64,000 nucleotides of DNA from NCBI GenBank assembly GCA_000163555.2, contig ADAC02000001.1, positions 1,173,372 to 1,237,371 of the forward strand, written 5' to 3'. This document shows positions 34,760-42,897 of this stretch, piece after piece. Below the pieces are notes generated by a model. The model worked only from the letters and a program-made list of their open reading frames with translations, was not told where the DNA came from and did not search any database. The first letter of the stretch is position 1. Every line of letters starts with the position of its first letter. The translations under genes were made by a program, and so were the position numbers. This stretch comes from an alpha proteobacterium HIMB114 (GTDB taxonomy: Bacteria; Pseudomonadota; Alphaproteobacteria; Pelagibacterales; Pelagibacteraceae).

Positions 34760-35145
34760 GCGAGCACAATTCCTAGCATTACAAGTTGTGCAAAGTTTAT
34801 AACCACTGAAATGAAGTGAGAAATTTTAAAAGCTTTTTCATTTCGTTCATCTTTTAATTTATTAATCTTTGGCATTAAATAAACTAAATTAAAAAAGAAC
34901 AATAAGGCTGAAGTGAATACGAGATAAAAGTCTAAAATAAAAGTTTGATAAAAAATATAAAATCCAGAGACCAGTCCAAGGATCAATAAATTTACTAGAT
35001 AGTAATACGGAAAAATTGCACGGATAAATACCCCTGCATTATCTGGTGGCAAAACTTTAAAAATCATTGGCGCTAAAATAAAAGAAAAAAATAACATGAT
35101 CCCCAAAACTAAGGACACCATATTCATAATAATTTGCTCACTCAT
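34756..35145 (-). CDS. DUF4149/TMEM205-like membrane protein
   Basis: A 129-residue protein with four hydrophobic segments. The beginning LGIMLFFSFILAPMIFKVLP and the IRAIFPYYYLVNLLILG segment match DUF4149, related to eukaryotic TMEM205. A loop PKINKLKDERNEKAFKISH precedes the last span. No established function. Its ATG overlaps the stop of a 32-codon ORF (ATGA), suggesting the two are translated together. Confidence 0.78.
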   Translation of the reverse strand: MSEQIIMNMVSLVLGIMLFFSFILAPMIFKVLPPDNAGVFIRAIFPYYYLVNLLILGLVSGFYIFYQTFILDFYLVFTSALLFFFNLVYLMPKINKLKDERNEKAFKISHFISVVINFAQLVMLGIVLA

Positions 35146-35240
35146 CTTTTAGCTTTCTTTTTCTTTTTACCTGCTTGATTAATTTTATTTATAAATTTAG
35201 TCAGTTTTTTTCTTGTTTGGTTAATTTTTTTTATATCCAT
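35142..35240 (-). CDS. Candidate 32-residue lysine-rich peptide
   Basis: Reads MDIKKINQTRKKLTKFINKI then NQAGKKKKKAKR. Very basic, with an amphipathic helix and a Lys tail. The ATGA overlap with the DUF4149 gene supports translation, since such overlaps are the usual gene junctions in this window. It might be a real basic peptide or only a coupling leader for the downstream gene. Confidence 0.5.
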   Translation of the reverse strand: MDIKKINQTRKKLTKFINKINQAGKKKKKAKR

Positions 35241-35261
35241 AATTTTCTTTTAAAATAAAAA

Positions 35262-36716
35262 TCAAGTTCCACAATATGTTTTGTATACACGGTCAGATGC
35301 AGGTGCTGGTTTTGTGAATTCTTCTAAATTTACATCTTCGGCATAGGGTTTTTTGATTACTTCGCATAAAGATAAAAATTTAGATATATCTCCATCATCT
35401 GCAGCTGATAATGCTTCTTCGACTTTATGATTTCTTGGAATAAATACTGGATTATGTTTCATCATTAATTGATAACCATCTTCACTCTTTTGATTTTTAG
35501 ATAACCTTTTTTTCCATTCTGCTTCCCAAATAATAAAATCAGGATCATTGAGTAATTTTTCTTGAGGAAATTTACCATTGATTAGGTATCTAAAGGTATT
35601 GGTGTAATCTGCTTGGTTTTTGTGCATGAGTTTAAATAAATCACTCATCATTTGTTTATCTTGGTCTTCATCTGAAATCATACCAAGTTTATTCTTCATC
35701 ATCGCGTGAAACTCATCTGCAAATAATTCTTCATATTCTTTAATTAAATCATTAGCGATCCCCTCAGCTTTTTTTTCATCTTGATCTAGTAAAGGAAATA
35801 AACTTTCTGCAAATCTAGCTAAATTCCATTGTCCAATAATAGGCTGGCTCCCATATGCATAACGTCCATAATGATCAATAGAACTAAATACGGTTTTGGT
35901 GTCATAGTGATCCATAAATGCGCACGGACCATAATCAATACTTTCTCCTGAAATTGACATATTATCTGTATTCATCACACCATGAATAAAAGAAACCCGC
36001 ATCCAATTTACAATCAGTTTAATTTGTCGTTTCGTTACAGACTTAAAAAGTGCAATAGCTTTATTTTGCGCTTGAAGGAGTTCTGGATAATGCCGCTCAA
36101 TAGCATAATCAACTAACGTTTTAAGTGCTGCGATATCTTGTTTAGCGGCAACATATTGAAATGTACCAACTCTTAAATGAGATGATGCAATTCTAGTTAA
36201 CACTGCACCTTTTAATTTTGTTTCTCTTAAAACATCTTCACCCGTTGTTACAACGGCTAAACTTCTTGTGGTTGGGATGTTTAAAAAATGAATGGCTTCA
36301 CTGATAATATATTCTCTAAGCATTGGTCCTAAAGCTGCTCTTCCATCACCACCTCTTGAGTAAGGTGTTTTACCCGAACCTTTTAATTGAATATCCCAAC
36401 GTTGATTTTTTGGATCAATGTGTTCACCTAATAAAATAGCTCTCCCATCACCAAGCATCACAAAGTGACCAAATTGATGACCACAATAAGCTTGTGCAAG
36501 TGGCAGTGATCCATCAATGAGTTTATTGCCTGAAAAAATTTCAGCATTTTCTTGATCAGAACGTTTTGAAAAATCTAAACCTAAAGACTTAGCAAGTTCA
36601 TGATTCAAAATTACTAGTTCTGGTTTTTTTACAGCAACTGGAGATAGTTTTGTTGCCATAATCTCTGGTAAGTTGGCGTAAGTATTATCAAATTTAAATC
36701 CAGAATTATTCATCAT
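35262..36716 (-). CDS. selO: Protein adenylyltransferase SelO (YdiU family)
   Basis: A pseudokinase-fold enzyme that transfers AMP to protein Ser/Thr/Tyr and takes part in redox stress responses. The 484 residues show YCGHQFGHFVMLGDGRAILL, QLKGSGKTPYSRGGDGRAAL, the HGVMNTDNMSISGESIDYGP block (Mg-binding Asn and Asp), and a C-terminal YKTYCGT with the conserved redox Cys. The second Met codon (36713) is better spaced from the AGGA site than the first. Alone, with its own promoter region shared with the lipoprotein gene opposite. Confidence 0.95.
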   Translation of the reverse strand: MMNNSGFKFDNTYANLPEIMATKLSPVAVKKPELVILNHELAKSLGLDFSKRSDQENAEIFSGNKLIDGSLPLAQAYCGHQFGHFVMLGDGRAILLGEHIDPKNQRWDIQLKGSGKTPYSRGGDGRAALGPMLREYIISEAIHFLNIPTTRSLAVVTTGEDVLRETKLKGAVLTRIASSHLRVGTFQYVAAKQDIAALKTLVDYAIERHYPELLQAQNKAIALFKSVTKRQIKLIVNWMRVSFIHGVMNTDNMSISGESIDYGPCAFMDHYDTKTVFSSIDHYGRYAYGSQPIIGQWNLARFAESLFPLLDQDEKKAEGIANDLIKEYEELFADEFHAMMKNKLGMISDEDQDKQMMSDLFKLMHKNQADYTNTFRYLINGKFPQEKLLNDPDFIIWEAEWKKRLSKNQKSEDGYQLMMKHNPVFIPRNHKVEEALSAADDGDISKFLSLCEVIKKPYAEDVNLEEFTKPAPASDRVYKTYCGT

Positions 36717-36756
36717 TTCCTTTACTGATCGTTTATGATTTTTAATATAACATTTA

Positions 36757-37344
36757 ATGAATCAGTTAAAAAAATATTTTTTATTTTTTTTATTCTTTAT
36801 TCTTATTGGTTGTAGCTCTGTTCCGAAAAATACAGTGAATGCCTGTGCTATTTTTGATGAAAAATACCTTTGGTATAAGTTTGCAAAATCCACTGAAAAA
36901 AAATGGGGCGCACCAGTTGAGCTTCAAATGGCAATTATTAAAAAAGAAAGTGGCTATGACTGGTTAGCAAGACCAGAGCGAACAAAGCTTTTCAAAGTTA
37001 TACCTTGGAAAAGAAAATCCAGTTCACTTGGCTATTCTCAAGCTGTCGTTGATACTTGGGAGACTTATAAAAGAAGTACAGGCAGGAAATACGTCACTCG
37101 TGTTTTATTTAAAGACTCGTCCGATTTTATTGGTTGGTATGTCGATCAGACATATAAAAAAATGAAGGTTTCAAAGAAGAATTATTTTAGACAGTATCTT
37201 TATTATTATAATGGCTGGACAAAAAGAACGAGGCCAGAGTCTATCCCATATGCAAAAGAGGTATCAAGAACAGCTAAAAAATATAGAGTTCAAATTAGAA
37301 AGTGCCAATCAAAACTTAACCGAAATAAGTATATCATCTTTTAG
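36757..37344 (+). CDS. Lytic-transglycosylase-like lipoprotein
   Basis: Lipoprotein signal peptide with lipobox LIGC at about residues 16-19 (FFILIGCSS). The SLT-like core is MAIIKKESGYDWLARPER, with the presumed catalytic Glu, then SLGYSQAVVDTWETYKRSTG and YYYNGWTKRTR. Similar small lipoproteins cleave peptidoglycan glycan strands at the outer membrane. 195 residues, complete. Its stop abuts the nuclease gene. Confidence 0.85.
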   Translation: MNQLKKYFLFFLFFILIGCSSVPKNTVNACAIFDEKYLWYKFAKSTEKKWGAPVELQMAIIKKESGYDWLARPERTKLFKVIPWKRKSSSLGYSQAVVDTWETYKRSTGRKYVTRVLFKDSSDFIGWYVDQTYKKMKVSKKNYFRQYLYYYNGWTKRTRPESIPYAKEVSRTAKKYRVQIRKCQSKLNRNKYIIF

Positions 37345-37788
37345 ATGAAATTTTTTTTAATTCTTTTTTTCTTACCCACTATTGTCTTTGCCCAAAATCT
37401 AAGAGTTGTTGATGGAGACACGATTCATATTGGTAAAATAAAATATCGGTTTCATGGAATAGATGCTCCAGAGATGTCTCAAATCTGTAAACAAAATAAT
37501 GAAAATATAAAATGCGGAGTATTATCTAAAGTTAAATTAGTGGAGAAAATTAATAATCAAAAAGTAAATTGTAAAAAAATTACTACCGACCGGTACAAAA
37601 GAATTGTAGCAGAGTGTTTTGTTAACAATGAAAGTTTATCAAGTTTTCTTGTAAAGAATGGTTATGCTTTTGCGTATAGAAGATATTCAAAACAATTTGT
37701 TGAAGATGAAAATTTTGCAAAAAAAAATAAACTTGGTTTATGGGCAATGGAATTTCAATATCCATGGGATTACAGAAGAAAAAAATAA
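37345..37788 (+). CDS. Secreted thermonuclease-family nuclease (SNase fold)
   Basis: Signal peptide (about residues 1-16, FLPTIVFAQ), then a compact OB-fold nuclease. Motifs are VVDGDTIHIGKIKYRFHGID, DAPEM with the catalytic Arg and Asp region, and TDRYKRIVAECFVN; the end reads LGLWAMEFQYPWDYRR. 147 residues. It could scavenge DNA or RNA in the periplasm. It follows the transglycosylase gene with no gap and precedes the stand-alone RNA gene. Confidence 0.9.
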   Translation: MKFFLILFFLPTIVFAQNLRVVDGDTIHIGKIKYRFHGIDAPEMSQICKQNNENIKCGVLSKVKLVEKINNQKVNCKKITTDRYKRIVAECFVNNESLSSFLVKNGYAFAYRRYSKQFVEDENFAKKNKLGLWAMEFQYPWDYRRKK

Positions 37789-37867
37789 TCCACACACTTC
37801 ACAGACCGATTATAGAATCAACTAAAGAGCGATACCTTTTTAAAACTAGTTAGATTATTATGTTTCC

Positions 37868-38056
37868 TAACTGAGGACGCAAGTTCTTAGCTGACAGTGG
37901 GAAGTAGGGTCAAACTGATTGCTCACTGCAGAAAGCTGAAGGTGTAGGTAGCACTTCGACTCTTCAGAGTGAGGCCATGGGAGTAGTGCTTAAATCACAT
38001 GGCAAATAACTTCGCGTGTAGCTGTTCTTCGGAATAGTTATGCAGCGAAGTTTTTT
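37868..38056 (+). ncRNA. Stand-alone structured RNA of unknown family
   Basis: A noncoding stretch clearly richer in G+C than its surroundings. A TATTAT -10 box lies at 37856-37861 (the -35 is weak). Stems seen in order: CTGAGGAC/GTTCTTAG with a GCAA tetraloop (37871-37890); CAGTGGG/CTCACTG (37895-37928); CTGAAG/CTTCAG (37936-37966) with an inner GTG/CAC; GCCATG/CATGGC (37974-38003); then a long terminator. It is convergent with the SRAP gene, so it is not a leader. Conserved cores of RNase P, SRP and tmRNA are absent. 6S RNA is possible by size but the multi-hairpin layout does not fit a single rod. Confidence 0.7.
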
Positions 38057-38059
38057 TTT
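38008..38059 (+). terminator. Strong intrinsic terminator with UUCG tetraloop
   Basis: Twenty base pairs (several G-U) with one bulged A, closed by C(TTCG)G and followed by nine T. It starts AACTTCGC and ends GCGAAGTT. It ends the structured RNA gene; the T run reaches the stop codon of the convergent SRAP gene. Confidence 0.92.
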
Positions 38060-38690
38060 ACGCGGGATCTAAAAGACCAGGATGGTTATTGGATGGATTG
38101 TTTACATCCCGACTAACTTCATAAAAAACAAGTTCAGGATTTTCGTGACTATTTAAAAACACCATAGGGTCTGCTGCATTTAAATAATTATTAATTTCTT
38201 CTTCTTTTAATATTACCGGCATTCTATGATGAATATCCGCTAACTCTCCTTTAGCTGCAGTGGTAATAATAGAAAATTCGATATTGGTATTTTTTTGATA
38301 AAGGCCACAAAAAAATAATGGTTCATTGTGCTCTCGTTTAATGAATTGAGGAAACTTTTTTCCTTCATCGTTTTTTCTCCATTCATAATATCCATCAGCT
38401 GGAACAACACACCTTTGTTTTGCTACCAAACCACTAAAGGTTCTTTTTTCCATTAACGTTTCTAATCTTGCATTATTTAGAGGTCTAAAATCTTGCATTT
38501 TCTCAGACCATTTTGGAACCAATCCCCAGTGATAATTCGTCAAAGTAAGAGCATCATCATCTTTTTTTATAATTGGTAATTGTTGGGTCGGGTAAGCATT
38601 GAAGTTATCTGTATCTTCAACCCCTTCATTGTTTTGAACAATATTTTTTGTTTTTTTTACTGCTTTTGTAACAGCATAACGCCCGCACAT
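38058..38690 (-). CDS. SOS-response-associated peptidase (SRAP/HMCES family)
   Basis: Forms a stable crosslink with abasic sites in single-stranded DNA, shielding them. Cys2 after Met removal is present (MCGRYAVT). The NAYPTQQLPII, RPLNNARLETL (Asn and Glu) and CVVPADGYYEWRK blocks, and the catalytic His in DIHHRMPVIL, are intact. 210 residues, normal for the YedK group. It diverges from the AzlC gene. Confidence 0.94.
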   Translation of the reverse strand: MCGRYAVTKAVKKTKNIVQNNEGVEDTDNFNAYPTQQLPIIKKDDDALTLTNYHWGLVPKWSEKMQDFRPLNNARLETLMEKRTFSGLVAKQRCVVPADGYYEWRKNDEGKKFPQFIKREHNEPLFFCGLYQKNTNIEFSIITTAAKGELADIHHRMPVILKEEEINNYLNAADPMVFLNSHENPELVFYEVSRDVNNPSNNHPGLLDPA

Positions 38691-38716
38691 AGTTGCTTTA
38701 ATATTTTATCTATAAG

Positions 38717-39436
38717 ATGTATCAATCTATTTCTACGAGTATGAAAAGACGACAAATTTTTTTCCAAGGAATTAAAGATGTATTACCTTTAAATATTCCT
38801 GTTGCGTTATTTGGAATGTTTTATTCAGTGTTATGCATTGAGCTTGGTTTTTCTGCATATTTTGCAATGGGTACATCCTTAATTATCTTTGCAGGTGGCT
38901 CTCAGTTAATTTTTATTACATTGCTAACTGCAGGTGCAGTACCCTGGGTTATTTTTGGCTCTGTTATTATGAACAATACAAGAAACTTTTTATACGGAGC
39001 GGTATTTTCAAAATATATAGAAAAGAAAAATAGAATCTGGAAAATCGTTTTAAGTTTTTTTCTAACAGATCAGTGTTTTGCTGTTTCAAATAATTATCTA
39101 AAAAAAAACTATAAAAGTAAATTTGCCCATTACCATATGCTTGGATCTGGTATGACCGTATGGGCAATTTGGCAACTTTCAAATTTAGTTGGTATTTGGG
39201 TAGGAGATATTGTGAGTGATCAATTAAGTTTAAACTTTTTTGTTGCTATTACATTTTTAGCTTTAATTGCAAAAGACCTTGGAAAGCTCGATCATTTTCT
39301 TGTTATTTTATTATCCGCAACATGCTCACTTATTTTTTACAATTTACCACTTAAAGCTTATGTGATTGTTGCAGCCCTTGCTGGAATTTCTCTTGCTTAT
39401 CTAATCAACACCAAATTTAAAAAATTAATACGATGA
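38717..39436 (+). CDS. azlC: AzlC-family branched-chain amino acid exporter, large subunit
   Basis: Large membrane subunit of the AzlCD/YgaZH amino acid exporter. The start RQIFFQGIKDVLPLNIPVAL and FGMFYSVLCIELGFSAYFAM are typical; the GGSQLIFITLL and NNTRNFLYGAVFSKY segments follow. Seven to eight hydrophobic segments in 239 residues. Overlaps azlD by 4 bases. Confidence 0.9.
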   Translation: MYQSISTSMKRRQIFFQGIKDVLPLNIPVALFGMFYSVLCIELGFSAYFAMGTSLIIFAGGSQLIFITLLTAGAVPWVIFGSVIMNNTRNFLYGAVFSKYIEKKNRIWKIVLSFFLTDQCFAVSNNYLKKNYKSKFAHYHMLGSGMTVWAIWQLSNLVGIWVGDIVSDQLSLNFFVAITFLALIAKDLGKLDHFLVILLSATCSLIFYNLPLKAYVIVAALAGISLAYLINTKFKKLIR

Positions 39437-39738
39437 GTATTTGGACTTATACCATCATTATTGGAATTTTAACTTTTTTATCACGTTATGTGGTTACTGC
39501 TTATGCAAATACAAAAACCTATAGTGAAACAACTAAAAAAGTTTTGTCTTATGTGCCATCTGCAGTTTTTCCCTCATTAATATTTCCAGCAGTATTTTAC
39601 GAAAACAATAACCTGGTATTGTTTTCAAGTGAAATTCAAGCTTTTATCTTAGCGTTTATTGTCAGTGTAATATTTAAAAATATATTTTTGACAGTAAGTG
39701 TTGGAATTTTAAGTTATATCTTAATTATATTTGGCTGA
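39433..39738 (+). CDS. azlD: AzlD-family exporter, small subunit
   Basis: The 101-residue partner of AzlC, with four short hydrophobic segments: IIGILTFLSRYVVTAYA, then a VLSYVPSAVFPSLIFPAVFY motif diagnostic of AzlD. It starts in the azlC stop (ATGA) and overlaps the end of the convergent DM13 gene by 18 bases. The pair should export branched-chain or related amino acids. Confidence 0.88.
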   Translation: MSIWTYTIIIGILTFLSRYVVTAYANTKTYSETTKKVLSYVPSAVFPSLIFPAVFYENNNLVLFSSEIQAFILAFIVSVIFKNIFLTVSVGILSYILIIFG

Positions 39739-40188
39739 AGCAATAAACTCTTTAAACGCCTCACACCAAATGAGAATAGTATTGTAATCTTCAAAATTGA
39801 TTTTTTTATCAAGTGGTACAATAAAGTTTTCAAATACTTTTAAATCAGCAACATATAATGCATTTTGTTTTATAGGCAAAAACTCATCTTCGTGTTCTAC
39901 AAATTTTTTAGTTAAATAGATTTTATAATCAGGACCAGGCGCTACTTTTCCTTTAAGTGCAATTTCATTATTTGTAATCACTAATTGACCCTCACCCCAG
40001 TGAAAGAAATCGTTACCACGTTGACCTTTTTTAAACTCTGCTTTGTAAATTGGATTTGCTACTACCTGCTCGATTTGTGAGAGATTTGCTGATTTTGGTG
40101 CTGTTAAGATAGGTAAAAAATAAACACCCAAAGCAAAACCAATTCCAAGAACTGCGCCATGTGAAAAAATTAAAAATAAAATTCTCAT
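39721..40188 (-). CDS. DM13-domain protein, membrane-anchored or secreted
   Basis: One N-terminal hydrophobic segment (about residues 7-27), then a DM13 domain: QRGNDFFHWGEGQLVITNNE, VAPGPDYKIYLTKKFV and the conserved C-terminal ILIWCEAFKEFIASA. DM13 domains are proposed cytochrome-like or redox-linked modules, with the near-invariant Cys seen here. 155 residues. It follows the ion-channel gene with a one-base overlap, so the two are probably co-expressed. Confidence 0.82.
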   Translation of the reverse strand: MRILFLIFSHGAVLGIGFALGVYFLPILTAPKSANLSQIEQVVANPIYKAEFKKGQRGNDFFHWGEGQLVITNNEIALKGKVAPGPDYKIYLTKKFVEHEDEFLPIKQNALYVADLKVFENFIVPLDKKINFEDYNTILIWCEAFKEFIASAKYN

Positions 40189-40874
40189 TACAATTTCTTT
40201 TGTATTACCACATCAACCAGGATTGCAATAACAAGGTTTAATATCGTGATGCCGCAAATAATAATAAAACTAAAGAAATAAACCCATGACCACCAATAAA
40301 TCTCTTGCATCGGCAACATCACGGTTTCCCAAGATGATAGAGTTAAAACTTGAAAAAGAGTAATTAATGAAATTCCAAGATCACCCCATCTTGAAGGATC
40401 ATCATTTCCAAATAAAATAGCTCCCATCGTTGCATAAATGTAAAGAATAATAAAAAGGAGCAAGCTTACAAAAAATACTCGTCTTACAGATTCTAAGATA
40501 GCTTCTATAATTTGTTTAAGCTCAGGAATAACAGAGATTAATCGCAAAACTCTAAATATCCGAAGTAATCTTAAAACTAAAAAACTTGAATTATTTGGAA
40601 TTGGAATAAGTGAGATTGCAACAATGACGGTGTCAAAAATATTCCACCCACTTTTAAAAAAATCAGCTTTTTGTTTCTCACCTATAAATCTTATAAGAAT
40701 TTCAATTACAAAGAAGATTGTAATTCCATAATCTAAAAGATGAATGGTCTCTAAAAATAAAGGATCAAGTTCATAAGTTGTTGCCCCAATTAGCACAGCA
40801 TTTAAAATAATAATTGAGACAACAGTAAATTGAAAAATTCTATTATCTTTTAAACTTGAAAAAAAAGGTGTCAT
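40188..40874 (-). CDS. Voltage-gated ion channel, BacNav-like, atypical filter
   Basis: A six-segment channel subunit expected to form tetramers. S4 carries Arg at 102, 105, 108 and 111 (LRLLRIFRVLRL). The pore loop reads FQVLTLSSWETVM at about 175-187: the usual Glu of TLESW is Ser180, and a Glu sits two residues after at 183. This should alter ion selectivity. S6 is GITILNLVIAILVDVV. I start at ATG 40874 (228 residues); an upstream GTG is the alternative. S1-S3 acidic residues are present (FVIEIL, NIFDTV). Confidence 0.88.
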   Translation of the reverse strand: MTPFFSSLKDNRIFQFTVVSIIILNAVLIGATTYELDPLFLETIHLLDYGITIFFVIEILIRFIGEKQKADFFKSGWNIFDTVIVAISLIPIPNNSSFLVLRLLRIFRVLRLISVIPELKQIIEAILESVRRVFFVSLLLFIILYIYATMGAILFGNDDPSRWGDLGISLITLFQVLTLSSWETVMLPMQEIYWWSWVYFFSFIIICGITILNLVIAILVDVVIQKKL

Positions 40875-41065
40875 GACTGTTATATAAGGACATTTTTTTA
40901 AAATGAAAGTCACAAGATTGTAACAAAACTTTAACTTTGGTTATTACAAAGTTTTGATACTACCCGCTTAAACCTCATTCTTTTAATGTATAAATTCTCC
41001 CCTAGTTAACAGGATGAGGTTAACAATTTTTCACAAAAAAAATATTTTATAGATATAAATAAACT

Positions 41066-42145
41066 GTGAGATTTCTAAAAATTTTAATATTGATTTGTTT
41101 CATTGTAAAACCTATTCAGGCTAGTGAAAATTATCATTTAAAAAAAATTTCAAACCTTAATAATCCTTGGGGATTAACATTTATTAATGATCAAGAGGTC
41201 ATGGTTAGTGAAAAAGAAGGTGACATTTTAATTATTAATATCAAAGACGGATCACAATCAAAGGTTAAGCATAATTTAAATTATAAAGTTGATGGACAGG
41301 GTGGTTTACTTGAGATTTTAAAGCACCAAAATGATATTTTTATTTGCTATACTCAAGACAGGGGTGATGGCAAAACCAGTACATCAATTGCAAAAGCAAA
41401 GTTTTCAAAAACAAATTTAAATTTTAAGAATATTTTTCAAGCTAACCCACCTATTAACTCTGGTTACCATTTTGGATGTAGAATGGTGATCCAAGATAAT
41501 AAATATCTTTATGCAAGTGCAGGAGAAAGAGGTGGAGATAATATTGCTCAAGATTCTAAGAAACATCCAGGAAGTATTATAAGAATTAACCTTGATGGAT
41601 CTATTCCAAAAGATAATCCAAAGTTTAAGGGTAAATCTGATTGGTTGCCTGAGATTTATCAAATTGGAATTCGAAATCCTCAGGGCATGACGTTATCTCC
41701 TTTTAATAATAAAGTTTACATCTCAAACCACGGGGCAAGAGGTGGAGACTTTTTTGGAGAAGTTAAATTTGCAGAAAATTATGGTTGGAAGTTATGGTGC
41801 TGGGGCGGAACGAATTATAGTTTAACCAAATGTGGCGAAGTTCAAAAGTGGGATAAAAGATTTACCAATCCTTTATATACTTGGGTTCCTTCCATTGCAG
41901 TCAGTGCGGTACAAATTTATAAAGGTATTGAATTTAAAGAATGGAATGGTCATATCTTAATGACATCACTTAGAAACCAATCATTAAGAAAGTTGGAGTT
42001 TGTTAGTGACAATAAAGTAGGAAAAGAAGTGGTTATTTTTAAAGATAATATTGGAAGAATTCGAGATATAAAAATTGGACCTGAAGGAAAAATTTATTTG
42101 TTATCCAATGGCAATTCTGCGCTATGGAAGATGAGTAAAAAATAA
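41066..42145 (+). CDS. PQQ-dependent sugar dehydrogenase (Gdh/YliI-like beta-propeller)
   Basis: Soluble periplasmic aldose dehydrogenase. It starts at GTG with a signal peptide of about 19 residues (ending IQASE). The six-bladed propeller shows LNNPWGLTFINDQEVMVSEK, the DGQGGLLEI loop, and GSIIRINLDGSIPKDNP plus IYQIGIRNPQGM, all typical of the YliI/glucose-sorbosone family. Catalytic His and Arg are probably in SGYHFGCRM and IGIRNPQ. It has 359 residues. It needs PQQ; no PQQ synthesis genes are in the window. Overlaps the next gene by one base. Confidence 0.88.
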   Translation: MRFLKILILICFIVKPIQASENYHLKKISNLNNPWGLTFINDQEVMVSEKEGDILIINIKDGSQSKVKHNLNYKVDGQGGLLEILKHQNDIFICYTQDRGDGKTSTSIAKAKFSKTNLNFKNIFQANPPINSGYHFGCRMVIQDNKYLYASAGERGGDNIAQDSKKHPGSIIRINLDGSIPKDNPKFKGKSDWLPEIYQIGIRNPQGMTLSPFNNKVYISNHGARGGDFFGEVKFAENYGWKLWCWGGTNYSLTKCGEVQKWDKRFTNPLYTWVPSIAVSAVQIYKGIEFKEWNGHILMTSLRNQSLRKLEFVSDNKVGKEVVIFKDNIGRIRDIKIGPEGKIYLLSNGNSALWKMSKK

Positions 42146-42897
42146 TGGAATTGTTAAATCAAAAAGTGCTGTTTGTTGGAATTGCTCTATTTTTATTTGT
42201 TTTATGTGAAAATCTGTTTCCAAATGAAAAAGCCTCATTAACAAAAAAATTAACCAGATCCTTTAAAAATATTTTTCTTTGGCTGCTTAATATTGGCTTA
42301 ACACCAATATTAATTTTACCCATCACCATTTATGCAACAACTTTAAATTTACATAATACTTTTGTTATTAATAATGCGATTGGCCTTTTTATCTTTCATT
42401 TAGTTATTTATGATATTTTTTTATATTTTTGGCACCGCGCTAATCATGAGGTAAAATTTTTATGGAGATTTCATCATGTCCATCATCTTGACGAAACACT
42501 TGATGTTTCATCAGGTTTAAGATTTCATTTTGGTGAAGTTATTTTAAGTACATTAGTCAGATGCGCTATCATCATTACGTTTAATATTACTCTAGTAAAT
42601 TTATTATTGATTGAAGCTTTAGTGTTAATTAGTTCTGCCTTTCACCATTCAAATATTAAATTACCTAAAAATTTTGAAAAAATATTATCTTATGTCATTG
42701 TCACACCATCTATTCACTGGGTACATCACCATAAAAGACAAAAGGAAACGGATTCTAATTATTGTGCTATTTTTAGTTTTTGGGATTTGTTGTTTGGAAC
42801 AAAATCAAATTTTAAAAGATATAAAGGAATGCCAATAGGCGTTGAAAAAGATAAAGACCAACCTATTGCAAAGCTAATTACTAGACCATTAAAATAA
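42145..42897 (+). CDS. Sterol desaturase/fatty acid hydroxylase family protein
   Basis: A di-iron membrane hydroxylase. The His motifs are in FWHRANHEVKFLWRFHHVHH (HxxxH and HxxHH) and HWVHHHKRQKETDSNYC. Four or more hydrophobic segments surround them. 250 residues. The likely reaction is C-H oxidation of a lipid, but whether the substrate is a fatty acid, carotenoid or sterol-like lipid is unknown. Lies between a sugar dehydrogenase and a DUF4396 gene with no gaps. Confidence 0.87.
   Translation: MELLNQKVLFVGIALFLFVLCENLFPNEKASLTKKLTRSFKNIFLWLLNIGLTPILILPITIYATTLNLHNTFVINNAIGLFIFHLVIYDIFLYFWHRANHEVKFLWRFHHVHHLDETLDVSSGLRFHFGEVILSTLVRCAIIITFNITLVNLLLIEALVLISSAFHHSNIKLPKNFEKILSYVIVTPSIHWVHHHKRQKETDSNYCAIFSFWDLLFGTKSNFKRYKGMPIGVEKDKDQPIAKLITRPLK

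Noticed and set aside
37895..37945. GGGAAGTAGGG and GAAGG resemble parts of the glutamine riboswitch core
   Set aside because: The remaining conserved bases and the three-way junction are absent, and the RNA does not precede a gene on its strand.
37868..38056. Assignment of the structured RNA as RNase P, SRP or tmRNA
   Set aside because: The conserved GAGGAAAGTCC, GGAAGGAAGCAG and tag-peptide regions are not found. 6S RNA could not be excluded, so it is left unassigned.
40924..40956. AACTTTG/CAAAGTT hairpin in the channel to sugar-dehydrogenase gap
   Set aside because: A 7-pair AT-rich dyad with no T run and no clear link to either start; not strong enough to annotate.
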